From positions 455,583 to 519,582 of the forward strand of contig NZ_MVJM01000001.1 in the NCBI RefSeq assembly GCF_002156385.1: DNA of 64,000 bases. Direction: 5' to 3'. The position numbers were made by a program, and so were the translations under genes. Below, in pieces: positions 36,516-45,941 of this stretch. Position 1 is the first letter of the stretch. The number at the start of each line of letters is the position of its first letter. Origin of the DNA: Halalkalibacter urbisdiaboli. Lineage in GTDB: Bacteria; Bacillota; Bacilli; Bacillales; Bacillaceae_D. Below the pieces are notes generated by a model. The model searched no databases. It was not told the DNA's origin and saw only the letters and a list, made by a program, of their open reading frames with translations.

Positions 36516-36719
36516 TTATTGGTCAATTACAAAACCAGCTGCTTTACGAATTGGTTTTTTTTCTAAAAGCGTTACATTCTTAATGTCTGGAAACTTAAGA
36601 AAGCTACGCTCAACTTCAGTTTCAGCTAATGTAAAAGCGGTCTCTTCATCAACCGCAGCTACAACAACATGTAAGTTCTTCTCTGTTGTTTCTACTTCAA
36701 AACGATATAATATCATCAT
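36516..36719 (-). CDS. DUF3906-family small protein
   Basis: A 67-residue soluble protein that I assign to the DUF3906 family on memory of its sequence type and context (MMILYRFEVETTEK start and a FLKFPDIKNVTLLEKK middle). It starts 4 nt after the sulfite reductase stop codon and ends the sulfate assimilation operon, as in other bacilli. It looks like a small ferredoxin-like alpha/beta domain without cysteines. The function is unknown; linkage to sulfite reductase suggests an accessory role. Confidence 0.75.
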   Translation of the reverse strand: MMILYRFEVETTEKNLHVVVAAVDEETAFTLAETEVERSFLKFPDIKNVTLLEKKPIRKAAGFVIDQ

Positions 36720-36722
36720 TTA

Positions 36723-38342
36723 TTAAGCCGTTTCAAGAATTTCGTCTAATGCTGATTGAAGTGCTTCTAACCCTACACGCTTAGCAAAATCAAAGAATAC
36801 TTCATTGGCTTCTTTGTTCTCCTCGTAATAACGTAAAAAGGCTGCTAATGCAGGAGCTAATTCTTCAGCATCAATTTTCCCTTTTAATTTCTCATTAAAT
36901 TGAGCAATATCCTTTTCAAGTGTGCCCCCAACATAAAGTTCAAAGGCCTCAACCATACCTTTATCCTTCGTTTTCATCTTGACACCTTGAAGGCCAATAT
37001 CAGCAATTTGACGCTGACCACAGGCATTCGGACAGCCAATCATATGAATTCTTACAGGGACGTCAATTGATACATGCTCGTCTAAATATTCTGCAACACG
37101 ACGCATTCTTTCCTTCGTTTCAACAAGTGCTAGATTACAATATTCAATTCCCGTACAGGAAACAGAATATCCAATAAAGTTTTTAGGCTCTAGCTTAATT
37201 CTTTCAAATAATTTTTCTTGTAGTAACGCATCGACTTTTTCATTCGGTACATTAGGAATGAGTAAATTCTGAGAATTGGACGTACGGATTTCACCATTTC
37301 CATATTCCCTTGCGATACGAGCTAGGTCAAACCACTCTTCAGAATTCATTCGACCAACTGGTACGTTGAATCCAACATAGCTTAATCCTTCTTGCTTTTG
37401 TGGATGAACTCCATAAAAGTAGCCGCCATTCCATTTTTCTAGCTTACAAGTTCCTTTTGAAGGTAATTCGCCAGTATATTCTAATAATTTTTCTTTAAAC
37501 TTTTCTACACCCCAGTCAGCAATAAGGAACTTAAGACGGGCACGGTGACGTTTTTCACGATAACCAAAATCACGATAAATCGTCGTAATCGCAATCGCTA
37601 CATCCTTTACACGCTCTGGCTGAACAAAAACATCAAGTTCTTCTGCTAAATAAGGTTTTGCCGAAAGTCCTCCACCTACTTTTACATGGAAGCCAATCAC
37701 TTCTTCACCATCAATTTCCTTTACAGCTGGTGTAAATGCAACACAGTTAATGCGATCATGACCAGCATTATGAATATTAGCAGAAATAGACATCTTAAAC
37801 TTTCTAGGAAGGTTAGAGAAGTCTGGGTTACGTTGGAAAAAGCGATACACATCCTCGACAATTTCGCGAGTATCCATTAGTTCATTCGGATCAACACCTG
37901 CTAATGGATTTCCAACGATTGTACGAGGAATATCACCACAGGCCCCAACGGAAGACAGGTTTACGCTCTCAAGACGCTTATAAATATCCGGTAATTGCTC
38001 GATTGTTAACCAATGATATTGAATGGCTTGACGTGTTGTAATATCAATGACATCACGTCCATAATCTTTGCCAATACCTGCCAGCACTTCTGCTTGCTCA
38101 TTTGTAATAATCCCTGAAGGAATATTAACACGCATCATAAAGTAGCCATCTTCTTTTGGTTTTTGCAAATAAAGACCAGCCCATTTGAAAAGACTCCAAT
38201 CCTCCTTTGGAATCGATTCAAACCCTTCTTTTGCGTATTTCTCAATATCATTTAAAATTTCAAGTCCGTCTTTTTCTAATTTACGAAGTTCATCTTTATT
38301 TAATTTATCAGGCTCATTTGCCCAAATTTTCTCGTAGGCCAT
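36723..38342 (-). CDS. Siroheme sulfite (nitrite/sulfite) reductase
   Basis: A 539-residue one-chain reductase of the ferredoxin-type nitrite/sulfite reductase family, two pseudo-repeats sharing one siroheme and one 4Fe-4S cluster. The cluster-binding cysteines are in SCTGIEYC (Cys-x5-Cys, about 397-403) and GCPNACG (Cys-x3-Cys, about 440-444). In the context of cysH, sat, cysP and cysC the substrate is sulfite, giving sulfide for cysteine synthesis. The ribosome site GGAGG overlaps the end of cysC. Its siroheme would come from the operon at 26474-30440. It replaces the two-subunit CysJI of B. subtilis. Confidence 0.92.
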   Translation of the reverse strand: MAYEKIWANEPDKLNKDELRKLEKDGLEILNDIEKYAKEGFESIPKEDWSLFKWAGLYLQKPKEDGYFMMRVNIPSGIITNEQAEVLAGIGKDYGRDVIDITTRQAIQYHWLTIEQLPDIYKRLESVNLSSVGACGDIPRTIVGNPLAGVDPNELMDTREIVEDVYRFFQRNPDFSNLPRKFKMSISANIHNAGHDRINCVAFTPAVKEIDGEEVIGFHVKVGGGLSAKPYLAEELDVFVQPERVKDVAIAITTIYRDFGYREKRHRARLKFLIADWGVEKFKEKLLEYTGELPSKGTCKLEKWNGGYFYGVHPQKQEGLSYVGFNVPVGRMNSEEWFDLARIAREYGNGEIRTSNSQNLLIPNVPNEKVDALLQEKLFERIKLEPKNFIGYSVSCTGIEYCNLALVETKERMRRVAEYLDEHVSIDVPVRIHMIGCPNACGQRQIADIGLQGVKMKTKDKGMVEAFELYVGGTLEKDIAQFNEKLKGKIDAEELAPALAAFLRYYEENKEANEVFFDFAKRVGLEALQSALDEILETA

Positions 38343-38348
38343 TGAAAT

Positions 38349-38963
38349 TTAAGCCTCCTTTACAAGGATATTTTGTTCTACTAAGTATTGAATGATTTTT
38401 TCAACAGATTCTTCAATTGATAATTTATCTGAGTCGATAATTAGTTCAGGGTTTTCTGGTTCTTCATAAGGAGAACTAATTCCTGTAAAAGATGGGATTT
38501 CACCAGCACGTGCTTTTTTGTAAAGCCCTTTTGGATCACGACTTTCACAGGCTTCAAGTGAACAACGAACATAAACTTCAATAAATTCACCTTCTTCAAC
38601 CAGCTCACGAACACGATCGCGGTCCTCTTTAAAAGGTGAAATAAAAGCAGTACATACAATCGTTCCTGCATCAACAAATAATTTGGCAACTTCACCAATA
38701 CGGCGGATATTTTCTTTACGGTCTTCATCACTAAAGCCTAAACCTTTATTAAGACCATGACGAACATTGTCACCATCTAATACGTAACTTTGAAGTCCAC
38801 GATTAAATAATGTATACTCAAGCGCATTTGCTAGTGTTGACTTGCCAGCTCCCGATAACCCTGTAAACCAAAGAATACAGCTTTTATGTTTATTTCGAGC
38901 TTGACGCTCCTCTTTTTTAACTGTTGTCTCATGCCAAACAATATTTTGATCTTTATTAGACAA
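38349..38963 (-). CDS. cysC: Adenylylsulfate kinase
   Basis: A 204-residue APS kinase that makes PAPS from APS and ATP. The Walker A loop is [11 protein letters not shown] near residue 35, followed by the [16 protein letters not shown] substrate loop and the [19 protein letters not shown] lid region. Length is standard. It is between cysP and the sulfite reductase gene. Its presence beside an APS-reductase-type CysH means PAPS may serve another purpose or an alternative branch, as in other bacilli. Confidence 0.95.
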   Translation of the reverse strand: MSNKDQNIVWHETTVKKEERQARNKHKSCILWFTGLSGAGKSTLANALEYTLFNRGLQSYVLDGDNVRHGLNKGLGFSDEDRKENIRRIGEVAKLFVDAGTIVCTAFISPFKEDRDRVRELVEEGEFIEVYVRCSLEACESRDPKGLYKKARAGEIPSFTGISSPYEEPENPELIIDSDKLSIEESVEKIIQYLVEQNILVKEA

Positions 38964-39018
38964 AATAGGTTCCCCCCACCCAATCTTTTTTCTGAAAAAT
39001 TAGTTCTCTACTATTCTA

Positions 39019-40095
39019 TCATATCCCGCCACCGTCATCATAGGTCGTTCTTCGTTCCTGACGTGTTGACTGATATAAGCTATATGAACCAATTGTTGCA
39101 ATAAACACACTAACAATCACAACAAATGTATAATAGTCTGCTTTTATAAATAGCAGAATTAATCCATATGACATCACAAGTGAAAAAACCGGTGATACGA
39201 TCCAAACTTTCATAATTTGTTTCATTATACTTTTTTGCCAAAGACGAAACCCATTATCTGCCGTTCCTATTCCAACAATTGCCGATGTCGTTACTTGTGT
39301 TAACGGAATCGGAAAGCCGAATAGAGAAGCAACAATAACGAGAGAACCACCAGTAACAGAAACAGCACTTCCCTGTAAGAGTGAAAGACGAGTAATTTTC
39401 TTCCCATTTGTTTCAATAACACGTCCTCCTAGGAGAAATGCACCTAGACCTACAAATAGTCCGCCTACGAGTACCGCTGTTGTTAAGTTAATGAGTCCTG
39501 CTCCCACTAATGGGCCAACAGCATTCGCAACATTATTCATACCTGCAGCATAAGCTTCCAAGCAACCACTTATAATTAACAAAAGAATCAGAGGGCGTCG
39601 CCATTTACCCTTACCGGTTAAAGACGACCATCTGCCCTCTGCTTTGCGAACAAGTTTTCCTACGAGTAAAGAAAGACCAAATGCTATAATCGGGACAATG
39701 ACCCAAAACGAGACGATGAGAAGGACCTTTTCCAAATATAATGCTTGAAAGGCAATTCCCGCCCCAACAATCGCCCCGACTACAACTTCACTTGTTGATA
39801 ATGGAATCCCAATTAAATTTGCAATAAATAATGTTAAGCATGCTGCTGCTAAAATAATTATCACGATTTCAACATCAACGATATGACTCGGAATAATCCC
39901 GCTCCCTATCGTTTTAACAACCTCACCACCAGCGAGGGCACCAAGAAAGGCAAACACCCCAACAAGTAGCATCGCAACCCGCTTATTCGGAACGGCTCCG
40001 CTCCCATAAGCAGGTCCCATTGCTGCAGCCGTTCCACTTGCTCCAATATTCATTGCAAAAAATAAAGCAATGGTAAAGGCTGCAATTGTTAGCAT
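39019..40095 (-). CDS. cysP: Sulfate permease CysP (PiT family)
   Basis: A 358-residue membrane protein with about ten hydrophobic segments and the inorganic phosphate transporter (PiT) family repeats (AMNIGASGTAAAMGPAYG at the start; GMNNVANAVGPLVGAG in the second half). In bacilli, PiT homologues located between sat and cysC are CysP sulfate transporters, and that context is exact here. It would bring sulfate into the cell for Sat. Confidence 0.92.
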   Translation of the reverse strand: MLTIAAFTIALFFAMNIGASGTAAAMGPAYGSGAVPNKRVAMLLVGVFAFLGALAGGEVVKTIGSGIIPSHIVDVEIVIIILAAACLTLFIANLIGIPLSTSEVVVGAIVGAGIAFQALYLEKVLLIVSFWVIVPIIAFGLSLLVGKLVRKAEGRWSSLTGKGKWRRPLILLLIISGCLEAYAAGMNNVANAVGPLVGAGLINLTTAVLVGGLFVGLGAFLLGGRVIETNGKKITRLSLLQGSAVSVTGGSLVIVASLFGFPIPLTQVTTSAIVGIGTADNGFRLWQKSIMKQIMKVWIVSPVFSLVMSYGLILLFIKADYYTFVVIVSVFIATIGSYSLYQSTRQERRTTYDDGGGI

Positions 40096-40125
40096 GTCAT
40101 TTCATCCTTTCCTCACAGTAAAGCT

Positions 40126-41271
40126 TTAAGCTTCAACCTTCTGCTTCATCCCACGAATCAACACTTCTACTACCTCTTTACGACTAAATTCAGGTGGTGG
40201 TGTTACACCGTTTGAAAGCATTTCACGCACTTTTGTTCCTGATAAAATCACACGATCCTCTACGCCATGAGGACATGTCTTTGTTGATGCCATATTTCCG
40301 CATGCTTTGCAGTAGAAACTATGTTCAAAGAATAACGGTTGAATACCAAGCTCTCCCTCTTCAAATTCCGAGAAAATAAGTTGAGCATCATATGTTCCGT
40401 AATAATCGCCAACACCTGCATGGTCACGACCAACGATAAAATGCGTACAACCATAATTTTTTCGAACAGTTGCATGAAACACAGCTTCACGAGGACCAGC
40501 ATAACGCATTGCCGCTGGGAATACAGCTAAAAACACACGATCCTGTGGATAATACTTTTCTAATAACACTTCGTAGCTTTCCATACGAACATCAGCTGGG
40601 ATATCATCTGACTTTGTTTCACCAACTAATGGGTTTAAAAACAAACCATCAACGATTTCTAGTGCAGACTTTTGAATATACTCATGAGCACGGTGAACAG
40701 GGTTACGTGTTTGGAACCCAACAACACGCTTCCAACCAAGCTCTGCAAACTTTGCACGTGTTTCAACTGGGTCTAAATGATATTCTTGGAAACGGTCACG
40801 CTGTAAACGCTTCGTTAACGTAATTGGTCCTGCCACATAAAAATCAGGACGTTCGAATAACTTCTTTACACCTGGATGAGCTAAATCATCCGTTCTGTAT
40901 ACATTTTCAGCTTCTTCTTTTTTATTCGGCTCATAAACTTCTGTCACTTCGATAACACCGTATACGTCACCATTTTGAACTAATTTAGCTTTTTCTCCAG
41001 TTTTTAATGAGTTTGCCACTTCAGCGGTAACAGGTAACGTAATTGGAATACTCCAAATGGTTCCATCTGCAAGACGCATATTCTTAACAACTGACTCATA
41101 ATCACTTTTTCCTAAGAAACCTGTTAACGGGCTAAATGCACCAATTCCAATTAACTCTAAATCTGATAAAGCAAACGAATCTAATTCAATTTCTGTCGTA
41201 ATTCCTGCTACATCATAATTTGGTTCAAAACGTTGAATAAGTGTTCCTCCATGTGGCTGAATCGTTGTCAT
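40126..41271 (-). CDS. sat: Sulfate adenylyltransferase
   Basis: A 381-residue ATP sulfurylase that forms APS from sulfate and ATP. Active-site landmarks are [14 protein letters not shown] (near residue 185) and [15 protein letters not shown] (near 280). A zinc-type cysteine/histidine patch ([15 protein letters not shown] near 322) is present as in bacterial homologues. It lies between cysH and cysP in the sulfate assimilation operon. Confidence 0.96.
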   Translation of the reverse strand: MTTIQPHGGTLIQRFEPNYDVAGITTEIELDSFALSDLELIGIGAFSPLTGFLGKSDYESVVKNMRLADGTIWSIPITLPVTAEVANSLKTGEKAKLVQNGDVYGVIEVTEVYEPNKKEEAENVYRTDDLAHPGVKKLFERPDFYVAGPITLTKRLQRDRFQEYHLDPVETRAKFAELGWKRVVGFQTRNPVHRAHEYIQKSALEIVDGLFLNPLVGETKSDDIPADVRMESYEVLLEKYYPQDRVFLAVFPAAMRYAGPREAVFHATVRKNYGCTHFIVGRDHAGVGDYYGTYDAQLIFSEFEEGELGIQPLFFEHSFYCKACGNMASTKTCPHGVEDRVILSGTKVREMLSNGVTPPPEFSRKEVVEVLIRGMKQKVEA

Positions 41272-41328
41272 TATAATATCCTCCTATTTTTACGTGCACA
41301 TTGCACTGTTATTCATACTAATCAATAC

Positions 41329-42060
41329 TTAAATACCACTACCATTGCTAAAGCTTAAGTGTAAACCACACTCTGTCTTTTCAGAATTTGCCCATCTTCC
41401 ACTTCTTGGGTCATCACCTTCTTTAACAGGCTTCGTACAATTCTCACATCCAATACTTGGATAATTTTTGTCATGAAGCTCATTATAAGGAAGTTTATGA
41501 AGATTGATATACATCCAAATTTCTTCCTCTGTCCAATGAATGAGTGGACAAACCTTTATTGACTTAAAGCGATTATCTTTATTTACAAATTGTGTATTTG
41601 CTCGAGTTGGCGACTGCTCTCGACGTAAGCCTGAAATCCAAGCTGTATACTTATCAAGTTCACGTTGAAGCGGAATTAGTTTACGTAAATCACAGCATTT
41701 ATCTGGATTAAAAAGCCACAATTCCTCTCCATGCTCTTTTGCCTGTTCTTCAGGTGTTAAATCAGGTTTGATTAACTGTATGTTCATCATTGGGTAACGA
41801 GCTTTCACCTTATTAATTAATTCATACGTTTCTTTAAAGTGAAAGTCGGTGTCGAGAAAAATAATCGTGGCATCTTTCTTAACCTTACTAATAAGATCGA
41901 TCAACACCATTCCCTCGGCACCGAAGCTACAGGAATAAACCAACTTATCTCCAAACGTTTGATAAGCCCACTTTAACACCTCGATGCTATCTTTTCGTTC
42001 CAATTGCTGGTTCAATATTTCATAATCCTCTTCGCGCATCGTCTTAAATGTATAATCCAC
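41329..42060 (-). CDS. cysH: APS/PAPS reductase (thioredoxin-dependent, 4Fe-4S)
   Basis: A 243-residue reductase converting APS (or PAPS) to sulfite. It has the PP-loop-like YSCSFGAEGMVLIDL (about 42-56), two 4Fe-4S cysteine pairs (KCCDLRK and GCENC) that mark the APS-type enzyme, and the catalytic KTECGLH near the C-terminus. It is the first gene of the sulfate operon, with a strong promoter at 42155-42183. In B. subtilis the operon is controlled by CysH-linked sulfur signals (CymR); I could not identify a specific box. Confidence 0.95.
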   Translation of the reverse strand: MDYTFKTMREEDYEILNQQLERKDSIEVLKWAYQTFGDKLVYSCSFGAEGMVLIDLISKVKKDATIIFLDTDFHFKETYELINKVKARYPMMNIQLIKPDLTPEEQAKEHGEELWLFNPDKCCDLRKLIPLQRELDKYTAWISGLRREQSPTRANTQFVNKDNRFKSIKVCPLIHWTEEEIWMYINLHKLPYNELHDKNYPSIGCENCTKPVKEGDDPRSGRWANSEKTECGLHLSFSNGSGI

Positions 42061-42154
42061 TGATTCACCCTCCCTTTATTTCCATCGTTTTTATTTTTTT
42101 ACCCTAAAAACCGTTAATTCCTTGTAATTTGATATGATTTATTAGTTTAATAGT

Positions 42155-42183
42155 ATTCTATCCATGAAACTCAATTATGTCAA
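42155..42183 (-). promoter_or_regulatory. SigA-type promoter of the cysH operon
   Basis: On the minus strand TTGACA (42183-42178, perfect consensus) and TAGAAT (42160-42155) are 17 nt apart, leaving a leader of about 90 nt before cysH. No S-box or other riboswitch is visible in that leader. Confidence 0.75.
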
Positions 42184-42224
42184 CGTTTTAAGAAGATTTT
42201 ATTCCAAAAACCGGGTACAAAAAA

Positions 42225-42257
42225 ATCAGCTAGCACATCCTTCTACAGCTAGCTGAT
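42225..42257 (-). terminator. Intrinsic terminator of the DUF4097 lipoprotein gene
   Basis: ATCAGCTAGC pairs with GCTAGCTGAT, and the minus strand runs into a U-rich tail (42224-42219). Confidence 0.75.
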
Positions 42258-42290
42258 AGATGAATCACCAATTACATATTACGCATACAC

Positions 42291-43055
42291 CTATGGTTTC
42301 GTAATTGTCCCAGAAACATTTTCTATATTTAATTTTCCTGAAGTATTTCCCAAAACCAAAACATCTCCTGTAATTTCCTTAATCTCAATATCACCAGAAC
42401 CACTTCGAATCGAAACAGGCCCTTCAAAATGAGTAACTTGAGCATGCCCCGAGCCCGCAACAATACTCAATTCCCCTGTACTTTCTGTCATATTTAACGT
42501 TCCTGCACTATTATGAATCGACATCAACCCTGTTGCTCGTTCAATCGTGATTGTACCTGAACCATCTGTTATGTGAAGCGAACCTGTTAAATTAGCTATT
42601 TCTATATCGCCTCTGCCATGTTGAATCGTTATGTCATTTGATAAGCTTTGAACGATGAGCTTACCTTCTTTCTGCTGGTGGTTAACAATTAAATGATCAG
42701 GAACACGAATATTTAAATGAATGCTTCCTTGTTCTTCTTGTGTACCTCGTTTAATTTTAGAATTTAAAACTGCCTTTTCACCTTCTGTCTTAAAATCAAG
42801 GTTCGTATTATTTTGTTTAAAAGCCTCCGCATCAGCCATTTCTTCCCCAACTACACTATATATGACTTGAACCTCGATTTCTTCTAACCCTGGCTCCCCC
42901 AAGATCGTAACATCCCCTTCTTCATGTTGAATTTCGAATGTTGTGATCCCTTCACTTGGAAGTGCTAATACTTCTTCCTCCTCATATGTAACTAAATTAC
43001 AACCAGTTAGAATAGCAACCGTCAGTGGAACTGCAGCCCACAATCGTTTTTTCAT
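42291..43055 (-). CDS. DUF4097-family lipoprotein
   Basis: A 254-residue putative lipoprotein: basic start, hydrophobic core and a lipobox ending ILTGC (Cys about residue 19). The mature part is a repetitive beta protein; from about residue 125 onward short repeats containing GDIEI, GSGTITI, SAGTLNM, GSGHAQV and GSGDIEI recur about every 18-20 residues, typical of the DUF4097 beta-helix-like adhesin fold. It would sit on the outer face of the membrane. Single gene; role unknown. Confidence 0.85.
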   Translation of the reverse strand: MKKRLWAAVPLTVAILTGCNLVTYEEEEVLALPSEGITTFEIQHEEGDVTILGEPGLEEIEVQVIYSVVGEEMADAEAFKQNNTNLDFKTEGEKAVLNSKIKRGTQEEQGSIHLNIRVPDHLIVNHQQKEGKLIVQSLSNDITIQHGRGDIEIANLTGSLHITDGSGTITIERATGLMSIHNSAGTLNMTESTGELSIVAGSGHAQVTHFEGPVSIRSGSGDIEIKEITGDVLVLGNTSGKLNIENVSGTITKP

Positions 43056-43153
43056 TTTAATGCTCCTGTCTTTTCTACCTATTTAAATTCATCCTCTAAG
43101 TTTACCTAATCTTCTTCAAGAAGCCAATAAGCTTATCCAATCCTTTTGTTCGT

Positions 43154-43426
43154 TCACGTTTTGTTCATATTTAGCTGCTGTTCAACCGTGCCTCTTTTAA
43201 ATGGAATAATCTTTGCTGGTTGTTTTGTAAGTACTCGTTCTTCGATTTTATAGCCTTCTTTTTTTCTCAAAAGATATGTTCGCTTTGATATCGGACGAGG
43301 CGTAGACCAACAAATTGATCCTGGATTATCCCATGAATCATGTGTAATAAGTTCTTGTTTATAATAATAACAATTTCCCGATGGATAGACTTCGCATATA
43401 TATTTTACTGTTACCTTTGAATGCAT
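43154..43426 (-). CDS. Hypothetical protein (90 aa)
   Basis: A 90-residue soluble protein with three cysteines and several aromatic residues in the first half (CEVYPSGNCYYYKQE) and a basic C-terminal half. The ATG at 43426 follows GAGGTGA with a 4-nt spacer; an earlier in-frame GTG lies inside that site. It stands alone between a lipoprotein gene and the divergent cbpB. I do not recognise it. Confidence 0.6.
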   Translation of the reverse strand: MHSKVTVKYICEVYPSGNCYYYKQELITHDSWDNPGSICWSTPRPISKRTYLLRKKEGYKIEERVLTKQPAKIIPFKRGTVEQQLNMNKT

Positions 43427-43502
43427 AAAAATCACCTCATTTCGCTAAAAAGTCTACCCAGTTCTTTTTCATTTTATTAGTTTGAAAGCGATTCCATTTT
43501 AC

Positions 43503-43532
43503 TTGACAAAACAATTCGTCCACTTGTACGAT
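43503..43532 (+). promoter_or_regulatory. Candidate promoter of cbpB
   Basis: TTGACA (43503-43508, perfect) and TACGAT (43527-43532) with an 18-nt spacer, about 45 nt upstream of the start. Confidence 0.55.
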
Positions 43533-43578
43533 GAAATAGAAAAGATGTTTAAAAATTTTCTATAAAGAAGTGATAACC

Positions 43579-44016
43579 TTGATCCAACACTTAAAGAATC
43601 AATCATTAATGGACAAAGAGATTCAATCAATCATTATTCCTGTAGAGAAAGTAGCTCATGTGCAGCTTGCTAACCCTCTGGAACATGCCTTACTTGTCCT
43701 AATCAAGTCAGGTTACACAGCAATCCCCGTTTTAGACCCCACTTTTAAATTACACGGATTAATTAGTAAATCGCTTATTCTTGATTCCTTACTAGGTTTA
43801 GAGCAAATCGAAGTTGAGCGTTTAGCCGGGCTAAAGGTAGAGGATGTTATGCAGCCTTCATTACCGACCATCCATAAAGAAGAAACATTTGCTAAGGCAT
43901 TGACTCTCTCAATCAATCATCCATTTATTTGTGTATTAGACGACGATGGTTCTTTTTTAGGTATTATCATAAGAAGTTCAATCCTTAAATTAATTAGTAA
44001 ATACATGCACCAATAG
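43579..44016 (+). CDS. cbpB: c-di-AMP-binding CBS protein CbpB/DarB
   Basis: A 145-residue protein made of two CBS domains. The sequence, for example EHALLVLIKSGYTAIPVLDP and LHGLISKSLILDSLLGLE, is close to B. subtilis YkuL (DarB, 147 aa), which binds c-di-AMP and, when unliganded, stimulates the stringent-response enzyme Rel and pyruvate carboxylase. The probable start is TTG 43579 behind AGAAGTGAT, giving an N-terminus of family length; an in-frame GTG at 43570 overlaps that site. Together with the c-di-AMP riboswitch before ktrAB it indicates an active c-di-AMP network. Confidence 0.85.
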   Translation: MIQHLKNQSLMDKEIQSIIIPVEKVAHVQLANPLEHALLVLIKSGYTAIPVLDPTFKLHGLISKSLILDSLLGLEQIEVERLAGLKVEDVMQPSLPTIHKEETFAKALTLSINHPFICVLDDDGSFLGIIIRSSILKLISKYMHQ

Positions 44017-44087
44017 GCATAGGATTTCTTAATCGCGTACTTCACGTGGTACACTTTTGGTACAACAGAAAAAAGGAGTGAAGTCCG

Positions 44088-45107
44088 TTGAATCCTATGC
44101 TTTTTTCTCCTCTCACCTTTGGAGATGTCGCACTAAAAAATCGGATAGTTATGTCGCCTATGTGTATGTATTCCTGTGACACAAAGGACGGAAAGATTCG
44201 TCCATTCCATATTACTCATTATGAATCAAGGGCCATCGGTCAAGTAGGATTAGTCATGCTAGAAGCTACAGCCGTCCAACCCGAAGGACGAATTTCAGAT
44301 TTCGATTTAGGAATTTGGCAAGATGGACACATTGAAGGATTGAAGAAGACAGTGGAACGGATAAAAGTACACGGTGCTAAAGCAGCGATTCAACTCGCAC
44401 ATGCTGGTAGAAAGGCAACCGTAGACGGCCCTATTTTCGCTCCATCCGCTGTACCATTTGATAATATGAAGACACCAGTTGCAATGAGTGAAGCAGATAT
44501 CACAAAAACGATTAAGGCGTTTGCATTAGGAGCTCAACGTGCCAAAGAAGCTGGTTTTGACATTATTGAAATCCATGCTGCACACGGTTATTTAATTAAT
44601 GAATTTCTTTCACCACTTACAAACCTCCGAACAGATGCCTATGGCGGGAATTTACAAGGGCGTTATCGTATTCTACATGAAATTATTGAGGCCGTTCAAG
44701 CAGTCTTTAATGGCCCTTTATTCGTACGTCTCTCAACAGATGAATATGCAAAAGAGGGAAATACACTTGATGACTTTATCCAAATGGCTACTTGGTTAAA
44801 GGAACAAGGAATTACATTAATCGATTGCAGTTCCGGGGGAGTCATTCCTGCACATATTCCTACCTATCCAGGCTATCAAGTGCGTCGAGCAGAAGCCATT
44901 CGAAACCAAGTAAATATCCCTACTGGAGCAGTTGGTTTAATTACTACAGGTATTCAGGCGGAAGAAATATTACAAAATGAACGAGCAGACTTAATTTTTA
45001 TTGCGCGTGGACTACTACGTAATCCATATTGGCCAGTGACAGCGGCAGATGATCTTAACTATCGAATCGAAGCACCAAACGATTCATATCAGCGTGGCTG
45101 GTATTAA
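44088..45107 (+). CDS. namA: NADPH dehydrogenase NamA (old yellow enzyme, YqjM)
   Basis: A 339-residue FMN-dependent ene-reductase of the YqjM class. It has the redox-tuning Cys26 in MSPMCMYS, the substrate-binding [14 protein letters not shown] segment and C-terminal YQRGWY with the conserved Tyr/Arg that reaches the neighbouring subunit. It reduces alpha,beta-unsaturated carbonyls and helps with xenobiotic or oxidative stress. The start is TTG at 44088, preceded by AAGGAG (44074-44079); an in-frame ATG follows at 44097. Confidence 0.93.
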   Translation: MNPMLFSPLTFGDVALKNRIVMSPMCMYSCDTKDGKIRPFHITHYESRAIGQVGLVMLEATAVQPEGRISDFDLGIWQDGHIEGLKKTVERIKVHGAKAAIQLAHAGRKATVDGPIFAPSAVPFDNMKTPVAMSEADITKTIKAFALGAQRAKEAGFDIIEIHAAHGYLINEFLSPLTNLRTDAYGGNLQGRYRILHEIIEAVQAVFNGPLFVRLSTDEYAKEGNTLDDFIQMATWLKEQGITLIDCSSGGVIPAHIPTYPGYQVRRAEAIRNQVNIPTGAVGLITTGIQAEEILQNERADLIFIARGLLRNPYWPVTAADDLNYRIEAPNDSYQRGWY

Positions 45108-45110
45108 TAT

Positions 45111-45154
45111 AAAAGCGTCCAAAAACCGTTAATTCACTGCTTTTGGACGCTTTT
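45111..45154 (+). terminator. Palindromic terminator of namA, CCAAAA core
   Basis: AAAAGCGTCCAAAA pairs with TTTTGGACGCTTTT directly after namA. It is the one member of the CAAAAGG palindrome family here that is between tandem genes, not convergent ones. Confidence 0.8.
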
Positions 45155-45296
45155 CATCATTAATTCAAAATATAAAGCATGTACACGACTTTTATACATC
45201 GTATTTGCATTGGCTCTGCTCATTTTATGTGCCTTCTCTCCTTCACTTTCTTATATTATAATAGACGATATGACAAAATAATAAGGAAAGAGATTA

Positions 45297-45902
45297 ATGA
45301 TCGATGATGTTTCTCTTTGGGCAGGAATTTTTTTAGCGGCTTTATTACTTGCAACTAGTTTCATTTGGCAGCCATTAGATTTTTGGCTCCTGTTTCCGAT
45401 ATCCCTTCTCATCTTAACATTTTACGCTAAGCTTTTTGTAACCTTTGAGCTTAGAATGTTTTCGAAAAAGGAATGGTTATATAGCTTGTCAAGTGGTTTG
45501 ATACTATATTTACTATTTGCATGTGGCAAGTGGCTCATCACCTTCCTCAACCTCCCACTTATAGATTCCCTAGTGAGGTTATATCACACCGTACAACCAG
45601 AAGGCTTTTTTCAATACGTACTGTTATTTTTAATCGTAATCCCTGGAGAAGAGTGGTTTTGGAGAGGGTTTGTAGTCAAACGTTTACTAGCGAAATGGAC
45701 AAACTTACAAGCGGCCTTCATTGGCACACTCCTTTACGCTGGAATCCATCTATTTTCAGGCAGTGCTTTACTCGTTATCGCAGCTTTTCTAGCAGGTCTA
45801 TGTTGGTCTTATCTATATGTAAAAACACGTAATCTAGCGGTCGTCATAGTTTCTCATCTTATTTTTGACTTATTCCTATTAATTATTTTTCCGCTTATTT
45901 AG
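45297..45902 (+). CDS. CPBP-family intramembrane metalloprotease
   Basis: A 201-residue protein with about six membrane segments and the CPBP/CAAX-protease-like motif PGEEWFWRGF (EExxxR, about residue 117), then YAGIHLFSGS and SHLIFDL motifs that supply further metal ligands. Family members in Firmicutes process membrane proteins or modified peptides. Single gene after namA. The substrate is unknown. Confidence 0.88.
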   Translation: MIDDVSLWAGIFLAALLLATSFIWQPLDFWLLFPISLLILTFYAKLFVTFELRMFSKKEWLYSLSSGLILYLLFACGKWLITFLNLPLIDSLVRLYHTVQPEGFFQYVLLFLIVIPGEEWFWRGFVVKRLLAKWTNLQAAFIGTLLYAGIHLFSGSALLVIAAFLAGLCWSYLYVKTRNLAVVIVSHLIFDLFLLIIFPLI

Positions 45903-45906
45903 AAAT

Positions 45907-45935
45907 GAGGTGTGTCAATCTTCATGACACACCTC
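45907..45935. terminator. Bidirectional terminator
   Basis: GAGGTGTGTCA pairs with TGACACACCTC between the convergent CPBP and yaaR genes. Confidence 0.85.
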
Positions 45936-45941
45936 TTCTTA

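Noticed and set aside
42061-42180. Possible S-box in the cysH leader
   Set aside because: No S-box core or terminator structure; the leader is short.
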